Source: an uncultured Bacteroidales bacterium
GTDB lineage: Bacteria; Bacteroidota; Bacteroidia; Bacteroidales; WCHB1-69
NCBI GenBank assembly: GCA_946407715.1
Contig: CAMJPH010000064.1
Span: 1 to 13,978, forward strand
DNA length: 13,978 nt
Direction: 5' to 3'
This document shows, in pieces, positions 12,356-13,978 of the stretch. Each line of letters opens with the position of its first letter. Position 1 is the stretch's first letter. Position numbers and translations under genes: made by a program. The notes under the pieces were generated by a model that worked only from the letters and a program-made list of their open reading frames with translations, was not told where the DNA came from and did no database searches.

Positions 12356-13558
12356 TTAATTTTCTTCATCGTCTTCAAAATATATAGGTGAACCTAATTG
12401 GGGAATTGCGCCTAACCGGCCGTTCCGATAGGACTTGTATAAAGACAAATTTTTGTGCAGCCCGTATTCATCCGCACGTGTGTATTCGGAATAAGCCCCT
12501 TCACGGTTCTTCTCCGCAAAGAACACAAAATCACGATGTGTGTTCAACAGGTCTTCGTTCAACAATGAAGTCTCTTGGCTGGTGAAAATCAACTGCGACT
12601 CATTAGAATTCATGACGAATGTGTTGAGAAAATAGAGCAATAAATCATCGTGCAGTTCTGAGTCTATCTCATCTATGAAATATATATTGTGGCTTGAAAT
12701 CGCATTGTAAAGCGTTGATAAATTGCTTAAAAACTTTTTAGTCCCTTGAGACTGCTCATCCAAACTGAGGGTAAAAGTTTTGCCACCAGCTTTGCAATCA
12801 AAGTAAACTTTTGTCGTAGAAATGTCCTCACGGAAGTCCACAATATTAAAATCGGCTTTTTCCAACATCTGGAGATAGAAGCGCTTGGCTGAAGCAACCC
12901 CCATCACCTGTCGAAGCGATTCTTCAAGAATGAAATTCGGATTGTCGAGCTGATATACATATTTAGATATCCAGTTATACAGATTGGCGATGGGTCTGGC
13001 ATCGGCTTCAAATGCTCTCTTGCCGAAACAAGAAAGAACGGTATGGTTGTTTAAGGTGTTTTGCAGAAAAATGTCCTTTGTCTTGGCCGACAGACCCAAA
13101 CTTTGACCGAATTTTATGGAAGCTTGCAAATCATCAGACTGGTATTTGCGTTCATAAAAAAGCGACTTAGAACCGTTCGGGAACCATTCCATCAGCTCTT
13201 CCATAATATGTTCCATCGTAAAAGAAACGGTGTAATCGTAACGGATATGGTTAGCGTAGAACGAAACATGCATCCGTGTGGGTTTATCCATACATAAGGC
13301 AAATGATCGCCTCGTCTTAACTAACTCTGTTTTATTTTCCCGCGTATGAAACAGCAGTTCGAAAACGTTCAAAAGGGCCAGCAACATATTTGATTTCCCG
13401 GATGCATTGGCACCATATATCACCGCCAGTTTGTTAACCCGCTTCTCGTTACCCATGTCCACAGAAGCCCATTCATCTTCCTTGGATTTTGTTTCGAAGT
13501 TTAACGTTTGACGTTCCTTTATCGAAAGAAAATTCTCAACCCAAAATTCTCTTATCAT
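12356..13558 (-). CDS. AAA family ATPase, AbiLii/RloA-like
   Basis: A 400-residue soluble ATPase of the AAA_15/AAA_21 (OLD/ABC-like) group. Seen: N-terminal FWVENFLSIKERQTLNF (5-21) typical of this group; Walker A YGANASGKSN (48-57); signature-like DEQSQGTKKF (267-276); Walker B IYFIDEID (292-299); and ELHDDLL (about 301-307, D-loop). In the switch position the sequence is LIFTSQETSLL (about 323-333), with Gln where relatives usually have His. Relatives such as AbiLii and RloA act in abortive infection or restriction loci, often with a RloB-like partner gene; no such partner is present downstream. A TATTTTTG -7 box lies 25 bases upstream of the ATG. Rightmost minus-strand gene of the defence block. 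Confidence 0.82.
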   Translation of the reverse strand: MIREFWVENFLSIKERQTLNFETKSKEDEWASVDMGNEKRVNKLAVIYGANASGKSNMLLALLNVFELLFHTRENKTELVKTRRSFALCMDKPTRMHVSFYANHIRYDYTVSFTMEHIMEELMEWFPNGSKSLFYERKYQSDDLQASIKFGQSLGLSAKTKDIFLQNTLNNHTVLSCFGKRAFEADARPIANLYNWISKYVYQLDNPNFILEESLRQVMGVASAKRFYLQMLEKADFNIVDFREDISTTKVYFDCKAGGKTFTLSLDEQSQGTKKFLSNLSTLYNAISSHNIYFIDEIDSELHDDLLLYFLNTFVMNSNESQLIFTSQETSLLNEDLLNTHRDFVFFAEKNREGAYSEYTRADEYGLHKNLSLYKSYRNGRLGAIPQLGSPIYFEDDEEN

Positions 13559-13582
13559 AATAACAGCTTTTTAATTATGCCG

Positions 13583-13590
13583 CAAAAATA
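13583..13590 (-). promoter_or_regulatory. Likely -7 promoter box of the AAA ATPase gene
   Basis: The minus strand reads TATTTTTG (TAnnTTTG), 24 bases before the start codon. A TTG at 13606-13608 could serve as -33 but is closer than usual. Confidence 0.42.
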
Positions 13591-13695
13591 ATAAAAATAT
13601 TGATACAACCGATAAATAAATCAGATTTTTGTAAAAAAGTTACGAAATAGAAGTAAATTTCTTTTGTATCTGTTTTTCCGGTAATTTTGTTCTCA

Positions 13696-13754
13696 TTAGT
13701 ATTTATCGTCTTAGCGTTATTAGTTTTTATTGTCCTATCATCATTAGTTTTTGA
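13696..13754. repeat. 24-bp imperfect tandem repeat, about 2.5 units
   Basis: Units begin at 13696, 13720 and 13744, each with TTAGT[A/T]TTT; the first two share the core TTAGTxTTTATxGTCxTA. Located midway between divergent promoters, so it may be a protein-binding array or simple slippage product. Confidence 0.5.
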
Positions 13755-13896
13755 CGCTGAAAAAATACAAAAACAATTCAATATCACGTTATTGACTTTG
13801 ACAATTGCGGAGCTTGATATCGAAAGTCGCCACTCGGAGCATCTTTCCACATCTCATCCCGTTTTGATAATCCTTAACCCCTAACCATTATTTGTG

Positions 13897-13904
13897 TACC
13901 TTTG
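13897..13904 (+). promoter_or_regulatory. Likely -7 promoter box of the right-edge gene
   Basis: TACCTTTG matches TAnnTTTG and is followed by GCGG, 27 bases before the ATG at 13932. No TTTG at the expected -33 distance was found. Confidence 0.5.
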
Positions 13905-13931
13905 CGGCGTTGTTTTTACCAATTATCGCAA

Positions 13932-13978
13932 ATGAAAAAGACACTGCTTTTCCTGACGGCCGTCTTCTGCTTCTCCAC
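13932..13978 (+). CDS. N-terminus of an exported protein (partial)
   Basis: The frame from ATG 13932 reads MKKTLLFLTAVFCFST up to the window end: two lysines, a hydrophobic core and a Cys at residue 13, as in a Sec or lipoprotein signal peptide. A good -7 box lies upstream. The rest of the gene is outside the window, so its function cannot be assigned. Confidence 0.6.
   Translation, partial: MKKTLLFLTAVFCFS

Larger units (their letters stand above)
13559..13931. other. Divergent intergenic region (373 bases)
   Basis: AT-rich spacer between the minus-strand ATPase and the plus-strand gene at the right edge. It holds the ATPase promoter, a 24-bp tandem repeat (13696-13754) and a plus-strand -7 box (13897-13904). 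Two open frames here (13575-13850 minus and 13687-13884 plus) look like by-products of low-complexity sequence. I see no gene in it. Confidence 0.6.

Noticed and set aside
13575..13850. 91-codon minus-strand frame upstream of the ATPase
   Set aside because: Low-complexity Asn/Lys/Thr-rich product from the same repeat; it overlaps the likely ATPase promoter.
13687..13884. 65-codon plus-strand frame with a hydrophobic start, like a type I toxin
   Set aside because: It starts with TTG, and its hydrophobic part is just the translation of the 24-bp tandem repeat; no Shine-Dalgarno sequence or promoter was evident.

Overview
The window looks like a chromosomal segment from a member of Bacteroidota, probably order Bacteroidales. 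Support: repeated TAnnTTTG-type -7 boxes, mostly weak or absent Shine-Dalgarno sequences, and protein families (M20C PepD dipeptidase, DUF3791/DUF3990 cassette, Fic tails) common in that order. No rRNA, tRNA, CRISPR array, transposase or integrase was seen.

Layout. The left edge (1-2123, + strand) is GC-rich and ordinary: the last codons of an unidentified gene, a PepD-like dipeptidase and an SSAT-like GNAT acetyltransferase, with two REP-like hairpins between the last two. The right edge (13932-13978, + strand) is the start of a gene with a signal peptide. Between them, 2148-13558, every gene is on the minus strand and nearly all resemble conflict or defence genes. In transcription order (right to left): (a) an AbiLii/RloA-like AAA ATPase (12356-13558); (b) a DUF3791-DUF3990-small-protein cassette (11018-11974) flanked on both sides by near-identical remnants of a Fic C-terminus; (c) a complete ABC-three-component (ABC-3C) operon, namely SMEK-type effector, small middle component and DUF2326-type ABC ATPase (7816-10704), with overlapping genes; (d) a restriction-modification-like operon: a ~240-nt leader containing a strongly structured RNA, a small methyltransferase subunit M1, a large methyltransferase subunit M2, a nested toxin-antitoxin pair, and a GIY-YIG-like/superfamily 2 helicase (2148-7519).

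How the parts may work together. M1 keeps a canonical AdoMet-binding motif I but has no NPPY catalytic motif. M2 keeps NPPY but has an altered motif I. They may therefore build one methyltransferase between them, with the helicase-nuclease as the restriction component. The toxin-antitoxin pair lies between the modification and restriction genes, has its own likely promoter and a perfect palindromic operator candidate, and could act as an addiction or back-up module. Heptanucleotide repeats within the helicase gene and at the M2 start could change length by strand slippage and so vary expression. M2 has an AT-rich core between GC-rich ends, suggesting replacement of its catalytic/specificity segment. 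Functions are inferred from sequence motifs read by eye; no database search was run.
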